43,174 bases of DNA, from NCBI GenBank assembly GCA_016215115.1, contig JACRLN010000041.1, positions 1-43,174 of the forward strand, given 5' to 3'. The position numbers and the translations under genes were made by a program. This document shows, piece by piece, positions 32,793-41,523 of this stretch. The stretch is from Nitrospirota bacterium. GTDB taxonomy: Bacteria > Nitrospirota > Thermodesulfovibrionia > UBA6902. The first letter of the stretch is position 1, and each line of letters begins with the position of its first letter. Below the pieces are notes generated by a model. The model saw nothing but the letters and a program-made list of their open reading frames with translations. It was not told where the DNA came from and did not search any database.

Positions 32793-34015
32793 CTCAACGG
32801 TTCCACAGGATCCAGTTTTGCTGCCTGCCAGGACGGATAAACAGTTGCAAGAAAACTGATGAGAATTGCAGCAGCAGGAACAATGATGAAATCAAAGAGA
32901 CTGATCTTTACAGGGAGATAACTCAGATAATATACGTCTGCCGGAAGGGTAATGAATTTATATGTTTTCAGGAGTTCACAGAGTATATATCCTCCGAAAA
33001 CACCTATTGCGGTGCCGGTAATCCCTATGATGAGCCCATGTATCATGAAAATCGACATAACTCCCCTGCTGGTTGCACCCATTGCCTTCAAAATGGCTAT
33101 CTCCCTCGCTTTCTCAATGACAATCATAATTAGATTGCTCACTATATTAAAGGAAGCCACGAGGATTATAAGTGTAAGGATTATGAACATCACTATCTTT
33201 TCGAGTTTAAGAGCGGAGAAGAGATTTCTGTTCATCTGCATCCAGTCCCGTGCTGCATATGGCAGAGAGAGAATATTTTCAATTTTTGAAGCTACGTTAG
33301 CAGCGTTATATGGATTATCTATCTTAACTTCAACTGCCGTGATTTCATCACGCAATCCAATAAATTTCTGGGCAGTGTGTATGTTTATAAAGGCAAGTGT
33401 TGAATCATATTCATACATGCCTGCCTCAAAATAACCAACAACTTTAAATTTCTTCATTTTGGGAATCATACCTAAGGGCCCAAGTTCGCCAATTGGTGAT
33501 ATCATCTCAATCTCATCACCAACAAACAGCCCCAGGTTTCTTAATAGTTCCCTGCCGATTATTATCCCGGGTATTTCTCCTTCTTCTTCATTCAGGCTGT
33601 TGATATTGCCTGCCTTGAGTTTATTGAGAAGGTCCGTCGTATCCCTCTCAATTCCAGGGTCAATACCCCTGATAACAACTCCGGCAGCCCTGTTGCCAAA
33701 ACGCAGCATGACCTGTCCATAAACAACGGGAGAAGAACCGATAACACCTCCAATCCTGTTTATTTTCTCTCTTACTGACTGATAATTTTTTATCCTGCCC
33801 TCGTAATTCTGCACGATAACATGTGCATTGGCGCCAAGAATTTTTCCCTGCAGGTCTTCATGAAAACCGCTCATTACTGAAAGTACTGTTAAAAGGGTCA
33901 TTACGCCAAGAGCGACACCGGCAATGGAAATGAATGTGTTGATAGAGATCCCGCCGTGCTTCTTTTTTGATTTGAAATAACGGAAAGCTATGAAGAATTG
34001 ATAGGGGAATTTCAT
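32783..34015 (-). CDS. lolC: Lipoprotein-releasing system permease LolC/LolE family
   Basis: The 410-aa permease has one N-terminal membrane helix (about 25-45), a large periplasmic domain (about 50-260) and a three-helix FtsX domain (about 270-400). The opening FIAFRYFKSKKKHGGISINTFISIAGVALGV and the C-terminal YPSWQAAKLDPVEPLRYE are typical of LolC/LolE. Only one permease is present, as in organisms with LolF-type homomeric systems, so the exact name is uncertain. It is followed by the 85-aa gene and lolD. Confidence 0.92.
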   Translation of the reverse strand: MKFPYQFFIAFRYFKSKKKHGGISINTFISIAGVALGVMTLLTVLSVMSGFHEDLQGKILGANAHVIVQNYEGRIKNYQSVREKINRIGGVIGSSPVVYGQVMLRFGNRAAGVVIRGIDPGIERDTTDLLNKLKAGNINSLNEEEGEIPGIIIGRELLRNLGLFVGDEIEMISPIGELGPLGMIPKMKKFKVVGYFEAGMYEYDSTLAFINIHTAQKFIGLRDEITAVEVKIDNPYNAANVASKIENILSLPYAARDWMQMNRNLFSALKLEKIVMFIILTLIILVASFNIVSNLIMIVIEKAREIAILKAMGATSRGVMSIFMIHGLIIGITGTAIGVFGGYILCELLKTYKFITLPADVYYLSYLPVKISLFDFIIVPAAAILISFLATVYPSWQAAKLDPVEPLRYE

Positions 34016-34019
34016 TGTT

Positions 34020-34115
34020 TATCAGGATTCGAGGATTCGAGGGTTCGAGGGTTCGAGTGAATGGGAGCTTAACTTTAATCTTATCACTTGAATCCTTGAC
34101 ACCCTTAACCCTTTT
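34020..34115. repeat. Mirrored GGATTCGAG-word array between lolC and lysS
   Basis: Words GATTCGAGGGTTCGAGGG then, after a loop, CACTTGAATCCTTGACACCC. It is the same word set as 14746-14834. Confidence 0.65.
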
Positions 34116-34122
34116 TATTATG

Positions 34123-35616
34123 TTATTGTTCCGGTTTCAACTGGGGAAACAGTATCACATCTCTTATCGAAGATGTATTTGTCAAAAGCATGAACAGCCT
34201 GTCAATACCTATTCCCTCACCTGCAGCAGGAGGCATGCCGTATTCAAGCGCCCTGACAAAATCTTCATCCATAAATCCTGCCTCTTCATCTCCCTGTTGT
34301 CTTGCATCAACCTGTTCAAGCAACCGTTCTCTCTGATCAGCAGGGTCATTCAGCTCTGAAAATGCATTTGCAACTTCTCTTCCGCCAATAAACAGTTCAA
34401 ATCTCTCGACAAGTTCCGGTTTATCCTTTCTCCTTTTTGCCAGGGGAGAAAGCTCTACGGGATAGTCAGTGATAAAGGCAGGCTGAATAAGTTTAGGCTC
34501 CACTTTTTTCTTGAATATTTCGTCAAGAATCTTTCCATGAGTGGTTTTTCTGTCAACATCAATCCTGTTATCAAGGGCAAACTGCCTCGCTTCTTCCACA
34601 TCTTTGAAGACAACAGGGTCCACGCCTTCTCTTGCCATGGAATCAATCATGCTTAACCGGGGCCATGGAGGAGTAAAGTCAATAACTACCCCGCTGTCAC
34701 CTTCAGAATCGCCAAAAGGGACACTCAAGCTGCCATTGATTTCCTTGCAGAGAAAAGGGATAAGCTCTTCGGTAAAATTCATCAGATAGTTATAATCCTC
34801 ATAGGCGACATAGAACTCGACCATGGTAAATTCAGGATTGTGTTTTGAAGATATACCTTCATTTCTGAAATTTTTGTTAATCTCATATACCTTTTCATAC
34901 CCGCCCACAAGGAGTTTTTTCAGATAAATCTCGGGGGCTATTCTCAGGTAAAGATCCAGCCCTAATGCATTATGGTGTGTCTTGAAAGGACGTGCGGTTG
35001 CGCCTCCGGGAATCAGGTGCATCATTGGAGTTTCAACTTCTATAAATCCCCTGTCGTCAAAGTAGTTCCTTATTGCCTTTATCAGCCTGCTTCTTTTGCT
35101 GAAAAGATCCCTTACATGAGGATTCACAATAAGGTCAACATACCGTTGTCTGCAGCGGGTTTCAATATCTTTCAGGCCGTGCCATTTCTCCGGCAGGGGT
35201 CTGAGAGATTTACAAAGCATTGTGATATTGGTGACCTGAATGGTGAGTTCATTTGTCTTGGTCCTGAATAATTTTCCGCTTACCCCGATAATGTCTCCTA
35301 TGTCAAGGTTTTTAAAAACATCCTGATTGCCGGTAATTATATCTTTTGAAAAATAAACCTGTATCTTGCCGGTAGCGTCCTGAATATGCGCAAAGGCTGT
35401 CTTGCCGAAATCCCTGAATGAAATCATCCGGCCCGCAATAGTGCATTGCTCACCTCTTGGTTCAAGATCTTCCTTGGACAATCCGCCAAATTTATCTGTA
35501 ATGTCTTGAGCTTTATCTTTAACGGCAAAAGGGATACCGTAAGGCTCAATTCCGGCGTCTTTGAGTTTGTTAAGTTTTTTTATTCTTTCCTGTATAAGTT
35601 CGTTAGTTTCTTCCAT
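34123..35616 (-). CDS. lysS: Lysyl-tRNA synthetase (class II)
   Basis: LysS charges tRNA-Lys. The 497-aa protein has the N-terminal OB anticodon-binding domain (about 60-150), motif 2 YEINKNFRNEGISSKHNPEF near 240-260 and motif 3 PAAGEGIGIDRLFML near 465-480. Length is normal. The spacer AAAGGTAATTC precedes its ATG. It lies upstream of lolC in the same direction, a common neighbourhood in Gram-negative genomes of this sort. Confidence 0.96.
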   Translation of the reverse strand: MEETNELIQERIKKLNKLKDAGIEPYGIPFAVKDKAQDITDKFGGLSKEDLEPRGEQCTIAGRMISFRDFGKTAFAHIQDATGKIQVYFSKDIITGNQDVFKNLDIGDIIGVSGKLFRTKTNELTIQVTNITMLCKSLRPLPEKWHGLKDIETRCRQRYVDLIVNPHVRDLFSKRSRLIKAIRNYFDDRGFIEVETPMMHLIPGGATARPFKTHHNALGLDLYLRIAPEIYLKKLLVGGYEKVYEINKNFRNEGISSKHNPEFTMVEFYVAYEDYNYLMNFTEELIPFLCKEINGSLSVPFGDSEGDSGVVIDFTPPWPRLSMIDSMAREGVDPVVFKDVEEARQFALDNRIDVDRKTTHGKILDEIFKKKVEPKLIQPAFITDYPVELSPLAKRRKDKPELVERFELFIGGREVANAFSELNDPADQRERLLEQVDARQQGDEEAGFMDEDFVRALEYGMPPAAGEGIGIDRLFMLLTNTSSIRDVILFPQLKPEQ

Positions 35617-35637
35617 GAATTACCTTTGTAAAAAAAT

Positions 35638-35736
35638 AAAAACTGAGAACTGAGAACTAAAAACCGGGAACGAGGAATATTTCATCTTCTGTTTTTTTCA
35701 GTTCTCAGTTTTGAGTTCTGAGTTCTCAGTTATATT
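35638..35736. repeat. Mirrored GAGAACTGA-word array between lysS and zapA
   Basis: AACTGAGAACTGAGAACTAA pairs in reverse complement with AGTTCTCAGTTTTGAGTTCT across a 50-nt middle. A long imperfect hairpin is possible. Confidence 0.7.
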
Positions 35737-36001
35737 ACTCAAGAAAACCCGATAGAATCCTGGTCTTCTCCTCAATCAGCCTGTCTATATGCTGCAACTC
35801 TGTCCTAAGCTTGAAAAGTTCATCGGCTATGCCAAAGGCAGTCATTACCATGGCCCTTGACTGATTTATATTGGGTGCAACGCTGTATATCTCTTTCAAT
35901 TTTTCATCAATATATTTTGCCAGAGATTTGATATACTTCTCATCTTCATCAGTCCTTATCGAATAACTCTGGCCCAGTATCTGAACTTCAATAGAATGCA
36001 T
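35735..36001 (-). CDS. zapA: Cell division protein ZapA
   Basis: ZapA bundles FtsZ protofilaments. I choose the ATG at 36001, which begins MHSIEVQILGQSYSIRTDED and has GTGGAG upstream; an ATG at 36025 would add eight residues. The 88-aa protein has the family start, DEKYIKSLAKYIDEKLKEI and a C-terminal coiled coil. It follows a coiled-coil gene that looks ZapB-like. Confidence 0.87.
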   Translation of the reverse strand: MHSIEVQILGQSYSIRTDEDEKYIKSLAKYIDEKLKEIYSVAPNINQSRAMVMTAFGIADELFKLRTELQHIDRLIEEKTRILSGFLE

Positions 36002-36005
36002 AGAA

Positions 36006-36275
36006 TCACAACTCCACTGACTCAAGCTCCTGAATCAAACTTTCCAGTTGAGACTTTACAGTCTCGCGTTCGCTGTTAAGCCTTTCTATATCTGTCTTGA
36101 GTGTATCAGCGTTTTTAATTTCACGCTTAAGTGCTGCTATTTCTTCATCCTTGTCAACCAACTCATCCTGAAGTTTATTTGTTTTGGCGTTTAATTTATC
36201 ATTTTCCTCTGCAAGTACTTTAATCTTCTCGATGACCTTTGCTATTTTTTCTTCAAGCATCTGTATTTTTTCCAC
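36006..36275 (-). CDS. Coiled-coil protein, possible ZapB-like partner
   Basis: The start is the GTG at 36275 because AAGGAGGG lies 8 nt upstream; longer frames lack a site. The 89-aa protein is almost entirely coiled coil (VEKIQMLEEKIAKVIEKIKV onward). Its position directly before zapA suggests a ZapB-type divisome partner, but low-complexity coiled coils cannot be identified by sequence alone. Confidence 0.7.
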   Translation of the reverse strand: MEKIQMLEEKIAKVIEKIKVLAEENDKLNAKTNKLQDELVDKDEEIAALKREIKNADTLKTDIERLNSERETVKSQLESLIQELESVEL

Positions 36276-36360
36276 AGATGTTCCCTCCTTAAAATTATTA
36301 AACAGACCTTGTTGCATGAGCAATGTAACTTATCAAAATCAGGGTAAAAAGTAAACCCCG

Positions 36361-36405
36361 CAGGAAGTTAAGAGTTCAGTGTTATGAGTTATGAGTTAAG
36401 TGAAA
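36361..36405. repeat. GAGTTAT-word array
   Basis: TTAAGAGTTCAGTGTTATGA and GTTATGAGTTAAGTG show 7-nt spacing. It lies between the transglycosylase and the coiled-coil gene, both leftward. Confidence 0.6.
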
Positions 36406-36419
36406 ATTGCTATCAGCAA

Positions 36420-38537
36420 TCAGGGTCTTCCCTGTGCGACCACTTGAGACGTTTCCACTGGCAGGCCGTTCATCGTGCGGTAGCGCCAGTAACTTCTTAA
36501 TACTTTTTTTACATACAATCTTGTTTCTTTATATGGTATGTTTTCTATAAATTCTATTATATCGTTTTTGTTGTATTTCGCCATCCATCTTTTCAGGGCA
36601 TTTTCTCCTGCGTTATAGGCTGCAATAGCGAAAGGAAGCTCCTTGAATTCCTTTATAAGTCCTGATAAATAGTGCGTTCCCAGAAATATATTTTTTTTAA
36701 CATCGTGAATTTCCGAACTGTCTTTAAGACGCAGTTTTATATCTTTCTTCACCCTGTAAGCAGTAGCCGGCATGAGCTGCATCAGCCCCATGGCGCCGGC
36801 CCATGAAACTGCGTCAGGGTCAAAGCGGCTCTCTTCCCTGATTACAGCGGCTACAAGATATTTATCCACACCCCTTGAATCAACAGCCTCTTCAATGATA
36901 TCCCCAAAGCCAAAAGGGAATGAATAGGGTAAGAACTCCCTGTCAGTTTCTTTTTCGGCAAACGCAATTATTTTCCTGTACTCACCTAACTGCATTGCTT
37001 TATAGCCAAGATACAGGAAGTCATTTTTGTTCTTATTCCGTTTTAATAAATCAATTATCTCATTTACCGCCTCATCCCTCATACCAAGCAGAGCCAACAC
37101 TTCTATTCTCTCGTATACTTCTCCCTCCGGTTTTACCGGCTTTGAAACTTCAATCCTGTCAGTCAGTACATGTGATGACGAACGCATTTTTATAAGATAC
37201 CCATAAAAACTTCTGTCTGAAGGAAGTCCGCTGAAAAAGTTATTACCTTCACCGTCGCATACTCCCTTATCATTGAATTGCAGCGATACTTTCTGCTGCC
37301 GGCACTTTTCAGTGGCCTTTTCATTACTCCTCGCATTCCAGTAAAGATACTTGTAATAGTTTTCGCTTTTTTCGTAAGTCGCAAGTTGTGAAAAATAATA
37401 CGATGAGTTTTTGTAATTGCCTGATACATAGTTCATCCACCCCAGTCCCCATAAGGCATCTTCTGCCCTGGCAGGAAAACTGTTTAGAACTTCCTTAAAG
37501 CTTTTCTCCGCATCATTAAAGTTGTCCTGTATCCTGAAATCTTCAGCCTCCATAAACAACAAAAGGGCCAGCCTTTCATCATTCGGATAATTACTTTCAA
37601 ATTCCTTCTTGATCTTTATAAATCCATCTCTCTTATCGATTCTGTAAAATGAATAAGCCTGCCAGTACAGAGCCTCAGGCGTATTAATCAAGCTGAAACT
37701 CTTAGCTGCCTTATCATATTGTTTCAATCTGAACCGGCACATGGCAATTGCCAATCCGACCTTGTCCTTCTCGTACTCATTTACAAGCGTCAGTGCCTTC
37801 TGATATTCGATCTCCGCCCTCTGGAAATTATTTTTCTCAAAAAGATTATCGGCCCTTTTTAGTATTTCATCTTTTGTAAAAATATCCGCCTTCAGTATCT
37901 TTAGCTCTGTTAATGCGCCGTTAGATAAAGGCACGGCATTTATATATACCTCTTTCAGAAGAAGGACTGCCAGATCAATTTTGCCATCGTTTTTCAGAAG
38001 CGCGGCAAGGGTCAACTTATAATCCCATTCAGAGGGATAATTTTGAACGTATTGGGATAGCGCCTCTACAGCCTCTTTTTCTCTCTTTAAAGAAAGTAAC
38101 GCTTTTATCTCAGACTGTCTTGAATATTGCAGCAAGAGGCTGTTTTTAATCTGCCGTGCAGTACCGATAGCTTTTTCATATTTTCCGGCAGTCATATAAA
38201 TTTCAGTCAGAACTTTCAGGGCATAATCTTTGAGTAATGGATAAGCACCAGCAGCTTTTATTAAATAGTTTTCAGCCTTTTCAAATGAACCCTCTTCCCT
38301 GTAAAGCCTGCCGAGCAGAAAATACGCCTTTTGCTTTTCAGGGAGACCATCACCTTCAATATCAAGCAAAATGTGCTCTGCATCTTTATAAGATCGTTTA
38401 CTTATAAGTTCCACTGCTTTCTTAAGACGGTTTTCAGTTGCACCTGTTACGTCTGATGCAGGACCAGAAGCTGTACAAAGGCCGGCTAACACGAAAAGCA
38501 TAACAAATGAAAGCAGGGAAATAGTCTTTATTTTCAT
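36420..38537 (-). CDS. slt: Soluble-type lytic murein transglycosylase with TPR-like repeats
   Basis: The enzyme cleaves peptidoglycan glycan strands in the periplasm. From the second ATG (MKIKTISLLSFVML) there is a signal peptide of about 23 residues. TPR-like helical repeats fill about 35-540. The C-terminal SLT domain (about 560-690) has AAVIREESRFDPDAVSWAGA with the catalytic glutamate, GLMQLMPATA and IAAYNAGENALKRW. The length, about 705 aa, is close to Slt70. The earlier in-frame ATG gives four more residues. Confidence 0.92.
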   Translation of the reverse strand: MKIKTISLLSFVMLFVLAGLCTASGPASDVTGATENRLKKAVELISKRSYKDAEHILLDIEGDGLPEKQKAYFLLGRLYREEGSFEKAENYLIKAAGAYPLLKDYALKVLTEIYMTAGKYEKAIGTARQIKNSLLLQYSRQSEIKALLSLKREKEAVEALSQYVQNYPSEWDYKLTLAALLKNDGKIDLAVLLLKEVYINAVPLSNGALTELKILKADIFTKDEILKRADNLFEKNNFQRAEIEYQKALTLVNEYEKDKVGLAIAMCRFRLKQYDKAAKSFSLINTPEALYWQAYSFYRIDKRDGFIKIKKEFESNYPNDERLALLLFMEAEDFRIQDNFNDAEKSFKEVLNSFPARAEDALWGLGWMNYVSGNYKNSSYYFSQLATYEKSENYYKYLYWNARSNEKATEKCRQQKVSLQFNDKGVCDGEGNNFFSGLPSDRSFYGYLIKMRSSSHVLTDRIEVSKPVKPEGEVYERIEVLALLGMRDEAVNEIIDLLKRNKNKNDFLYLGYKAMQLGEYRKIIAFAEKETDREFLPYSFPFGFGDIIEEAVDSRGVDKYLVAAVIREESRFDPDAVSWAGAMGLMQLMPATAYRVKKDIKLRLKDSSEIHDVKKNIFLGTHYLSGLIKEFKELPFAIAAYNAGENALKRWMAKYNKNDIIEFIENIPYKETRLYVKKVLRSYWRYRTMNGLPVETSQVVAQGRP

Positions 38538-38549
38538 AACGAGGCACAT

Positions 38550-38780
38550 AACTTATATTAATCCAAATGTCTTTTCTAAACAATAGCCACGCTTAAATGC
38601 AGAGGAAGTAAGAAGTAGACAGTAGACAGTAGGCAGTAAGCACTATAAAAGGTACTGCTTACTGCTTATTGCTTACCCCTTACTCCTTACTACTTATCAC
38701 TGTATTCGGCAACACGATATAAAATATTCTTTTAAAGTAATTGAGAACAAATGAAAGATAGAAATTCAGGAGGTGATAAA
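38550..38780. repeat. Mirrored GTAAGCAGTA-word array between slt and tRNA-Cys
   Basis: Within this 230-nt gap, about 38600-38695 holds AGTAGACAGTAGACAGTAGG then TACTGCTTACTGCTTATTGC and TTACTCCTTACTACTT, a long imperfect hairpin. The remaining sequence (38700-38780) is AT-rich and I see no gene in it. Confidence 0.7.
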
Positions 38781-38855
38781 TGGAGGCGGCGAGCGGATTC
38801 GAACCGCTGAATAAAGGTTTTGCAGACCTCCCCCTTGCCACTTGGGTACGCCGCC
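38781..38855 (-). tRNA. tRNA-Cys (GCA)
   Basis: Cloverleaf on the minus strand with acceptor arms GGCGGCG and CGCCGCC, an anticodon loop CTGCAAA with anticodon GCA, and a T arm with GTTCGAATC. The 3' end encodes CCA. It lies in tandem with tRNA-Gly, about 123 nt apart. Confidence 0.95.
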
Positions 38856-38861
38856 GGTTTT

Positions 38862-38975
38862 AGTTAAGAGCTAAGAGGTTAGAGTTAGGAGTTAAGAGTT
38901 AAGTGGCTGATAGCTTTTTACTATTACTTCCCATCATTCAGCTCTAAACTCATAACTCAAAACTCTTAACTCTAA
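38862..38975. repeat. Mirrored GAGTTAAGA-word array between two tRNAs
   Basis: Left words AGTTAAGAGCTAAGAGGTTA and right words ATAACTCAAAACTCTTAACT are approximate reverse complements. It may form a long stem between tRNA-Gly and tRNA-Cys, possibly involved in processing or just a parasite. Confidence 0.7.
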
Positions 38976-38978
38976 AAT

Positions 38979-39053
38979 TGGAGCGGGCGAGGGGGCTCGA
39001 ACCCCCGACCCCAACCTTGGCAAGGTTGTGCTCTACCACTGAGCTACACCCGC
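38979..39053 (-). tRNA. tRNA-Gly (GCC)
   Basis: Cloverleaf on the minus strand with acceptor arms GCGGGTG and CGCCCGC, anticodon loop TTGCCAA giving anticodon GCC, and a T arm with GTTCGAGCC. CCA is encoded. Confidence 0.96.
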
Positions 39054-39066
39054 TTGATTAAGCAGT

Positions 39067-39109
39067 GGCGTATGGCAATACGCCCCTACAATCGTCTATA
39101 ATAGACTTT
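39067..39109 (+). promoter_or_regulatory. Palindrome and likely trpE promoter region
   Basis: GGCGTAT/ATACGCC forms a palindrome ending in CCTAC (39067-39089), a relative of the GCCCCTAC family. It is followed by a -10-like TATAAT (39097-39102) in a small palindrome GTCTATAATAGAC. No good -35 is seen. This promoter would give a leader of about 30 nt before the preferred trpE start. Confidence 0.4.
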
Positions 39110-39139
39110 TATAGTAAAGAAAAAAAACGGATTTTGTCA

Positions 39140-40624
39140 ATGATATACCCTGATCTCAACGAATTCAAAAAGAAAGCAGCTGAAGGGAATCTTATCCCTG
39201 TCTACAGGGAAATCCTTGCAGACCTTGAAACCCCTTTATCTGCATTCCTTAAATTGAAGGGGAAAACAGGTTTTCTGCTTGAGAGTCTTGAAGGCGGGGA
39301 GAAATGGGCCAGATATTCCTTTATCGGAAGCAATCCGTCTTTGATAATCGAAGGCAAAGGGAAAAACCTGATAATCAAAAAAGGAGCTCGGAAAGAAAAG
39401 GCTGGTTTCGTCAAAGACCCCTTTGAAGTAATATCAGCGGAATTGAAAAAGTATAAGCCTGTTATTATGCCCGGACTGCCAAGATTCTTCGGAGGTTTTG
39501 TAGGTTATATCGGATACGATTCAGTGCGTCACTTTGAAAAACTGCCGGACAAACGTCATACCGGGCTTAATCTCCCGGATATATTCCTGATGTTCACTGA
39601 CACGCTGCTGGTTTTTGACAATCTGACGCATAAAATTAAAGTAATTTCAAATGCACACATTGAAAACAGCCCTGATGAAGCATATGAAAAAGCGCTGGCA
39701 AAGATCGATTCCATAGTCGGAAAGCTTAAAGCAAAAGCTGTTATACCGAAGATCTTATCATCTCACAATAAACCGGCAGCGAAAGCAACAACCTTCACAT
39801 CAAATTACTCAAAAGATGATTTCACTAAGGCTGTGGAAAGAACTAAAGAATACATAATGGCTGGAGACATTATTCAGGCTGTAATATCTCAAAATTTCGA
39901 AAGAGATACAGATATCCAGCCGATAAATGCATACAGGGCGCTTCGCGTTATAAATCCTTCACCATACATGTATTATATTGAGACAGGAAAATGCACACTC
40001 GTCGGATCTTCACCTGAAATACTGGTCAGACTCGAAGGAGATACCATTGAATTAAGACCCATTGCGGGAACCAGGAGAAGGGGTTATACAAAAGAAGAAG
40101 ACCTGTCAATGGAAGAAGAACTCAAGGCAGACCCAAAAGAAAAAGCAGAACATATTATGCTTGTTGATCTGGGAAGAAACGATGTAGGAAGGGTTGCAGT
40201 TACCGGCAGCGTAAAGGTTACGGAATTGATGACAGTAGAAAGGTATTCCCACGTCATGCATCTTGTATCAAACGTGGTTGGGAAATTGAGAGACGGTTAT
40301 GACGCCTTTGATGTCATCAGGGCATCATTCCCTGCCGGTACAGTAACAGGCGCTCCAAAGATAAGGGCTATGGAAATTATCGAAGAGCTTGAGCCCACAA
40401 AGCGCGGACCTTACGCCGGATCTGTTGGATACTTTGATTTCTCAGGTAATATGGACATGTGTATTACGATAAGGACGATTATTTTTAAAGACAAGAGAGC
40501 ATATATCCAGGCAGGGGCGGGAATAGTTGCAGACTCTGATCCTGAAAAAGAATACCAGGAAACAGTCAACAAGGCTAAAGGCATGTTCAAAGCCATAGAA
40601 ATGGCGGAGAGGGAGTTGAGTTAA
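39140..40624 (+). CDS. trpE: Anthranilate synthase component I
   Basis: TrpE makes anthranilate from chorismate with ammonia from TrpG. I prefer the ATG at 39140 (MIYPDLNEFKKKAAEGNLIP), because 25 upstream in-frame residues (AYGNTPL...) come from a palindromic repeat and a promoter. The product is about 494 aa. LLES in GFLLESLEGG is the tryptophan feedback site. The chorismate-binding domain has IQAVISQNF, PSPYMYYI, LRPIAGTRRRG, DLGRNDVGRV and PAGTVTGAPKIRAMEII. PabB is less likely given trpG-trpD downstream. Confidence 0.94.
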   Translation: MIYPDLNEFKKKAAEGNLIPVYREILADLETPLSAFLKLKGKTGFLLESLEGGEKWARYSFIGSNPSLIIEGKGKNLIIKKGARKEKAGFVKDPFEVISAELKKYKPVIMPGLPRFFGGFVGYIGYDSVRHFEKLPDKRHTGLNLPDIFLMFTDTLLVFDNLTHKIKVISNAHIENSPDEAYEKALAKIDSIVGKLKAKAVIPKILSSHNKPAAKATTFTSNYSKDDFTKAVERTKEYIMAGDIIQAVISQNFERDTDIQPINAYRALRVINPSPYMYYIETGKCTLVGSSPEILVRLEGDTIELRPIAGTRRRGYTKEEDLSMEEELKADPKEKAEHIMLVDLGRNDVGRVAVTGSVKVTELMTVERYSHVMHLVSNVVGKLRDGYDAFDVIRASFPAGTVTGAPKIRAMEIIEELEPTKRGPYAGSVGYFDFSGNMDMCITIRTIIFKDKRAYIQAGAGIVADSDPEKEYQETVNKAKGMFKAIEMAERELS

Positions 40625-40668
40625 GAGTTTTGAATTTTGAGTTTTGAGTTTTGAGTTAGGAGTTTAAG
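40624..40668. repeat. GAGTTTT-word array between trpE and trpG
   Basis: TTTTGAATTTTGAGTTTTGA and GTTTTGAGTTAGGAG show a 7-nt period and include the trpG ribosome site AGGAG. Here the array has one orientation only, without the mirrored half. Confidence 0.65.
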
Positions 40669-40671
40669 ATT

Positions 40672-41244
40672 ATGTTATTAATGATAGACAATTATGATTC
40701 CTTTACATATAACCTTGTTCAGTATCTTGGTGAACTCGGTGAGGATATACGAGTATTCAGAAACGACAAGATTACAATCCCGGAGATAGAAAAATTAAAC
40801 CCTGACAAAATTGTTATTTCTCCCGGACCCTGCACTCCGAAAGAAGCCGGCATATCCATAAAAGCAATACAGCATTTCACCGGGAAAATTCCAATCCTCG
40901 GCGTATGTCTCGGTCATCAATCAATCGGCGCAGCCTATGGAGCCGAGATAGTTAACGCACCGAGATTAATGCACGGTAAAACATCCATGATACATCATGA
41001 CGGAAAGACAATATTCAAAAACCTTGCCAATCCGTTCGAAGCAACACGTTACCATTCTTTAATTATCAAGAAAGAAACGCTGTCAACCGATTTCGAGATC
41101 AGCGCATGGACGGATCAGGATGAAATTATGGGGATCAGGCACAAAAGATTTATCCTGGAAGGCGTGCAATTTCATCCAGAGTCAATACTTACAAATGCAG
41201 GAAAAGACCTGTTGAGGAATTTTTTAAAGCTGAAGGTATACTGA
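40672..41244 (+). CDS. trpG: Anthranilate synthase component II (glutamine amidotransferase)
   Basis: TrpG releases ammonia from glutamine for TrpE. The 190-aa protein has the class I triad: C79 in GVCLGHQSIG, and H/E in GVQFHPESIL near 166-172. MIDNYDSFTYNLVQYLGELG is the usual start. AGGAG lies 10 nt before the ATG, encoded within the intergenic word array. The enzyme may also serve PabB. Confidence 0.95.
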   Translation: MLLMIDNYDSFTYNLVQYLGELGEDIRVFRNDKITIPEIEKLNPDKIVISPGPCTPKEAGISIKAIQHFTGKIPILGVCLGHQSIGAAYGAEIVNAPRLMHGKTSMIHHDGKTIFKNLANPFEATRYHSLIIKKETLSTDFEISAWTDQDEIMGIRHKRFILEGVQFHPESILTNAGKDLLRNFLKLKVY

Positions 41245-41292
41245 ATATGCTGCCTAATTATACATAGCGTCATAAATAATTGCGCATAAATC

Positions 41293-41426
41293 GTCTTTCC
41301 CGCAGTCCTTAAGCGGGAATCCAGAAACAGTTGACTTGAAAGAATACTGGATTCGTCCCCGAAGGTCTTTATCGGGGATAAAAAACTTCGGGAATGACAA
41401 CTAAATCAGGTTTATAAACTGACTCT
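41293..41426. mobile_element. MITE-like element after trpG
   Basis: Contains CCCGCAGTCCTTAAGCGGGA plus ATCCAG, CTGGATTCGTCCCCGAAGG, and ends TTTATAAACTGACTCT (41411-41426), matching the terminal repeat at 20331-20346 in reverse. The left end lacks a clear partner. It fills most of the 279-nt gap before the next gene. Confidence 0.6.
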
Positions 41427-41523
41427 AATTGTTCATGCAACAAAGCGCTTTGTTCTAAAGTTTATTGAAATTAATCCGATAAAAGAAAAGCTACTTTAAG
41501 GATAAATCAGTTACAATTATAAT

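Noticed and set aside
35617-35734. 6S RNA gene next to zapA
   Set aside because: The gap is filled by a mirrored word array and does not show the 6S fold; the upstream side of the zap genes has none either.
39065-39139. Extended N-terminus of TrpE
   Set aside because: The 25 residues come from a palindromic repeat and a -10-like sequence, and normal TrpE starts close to MIYPDLNEF.
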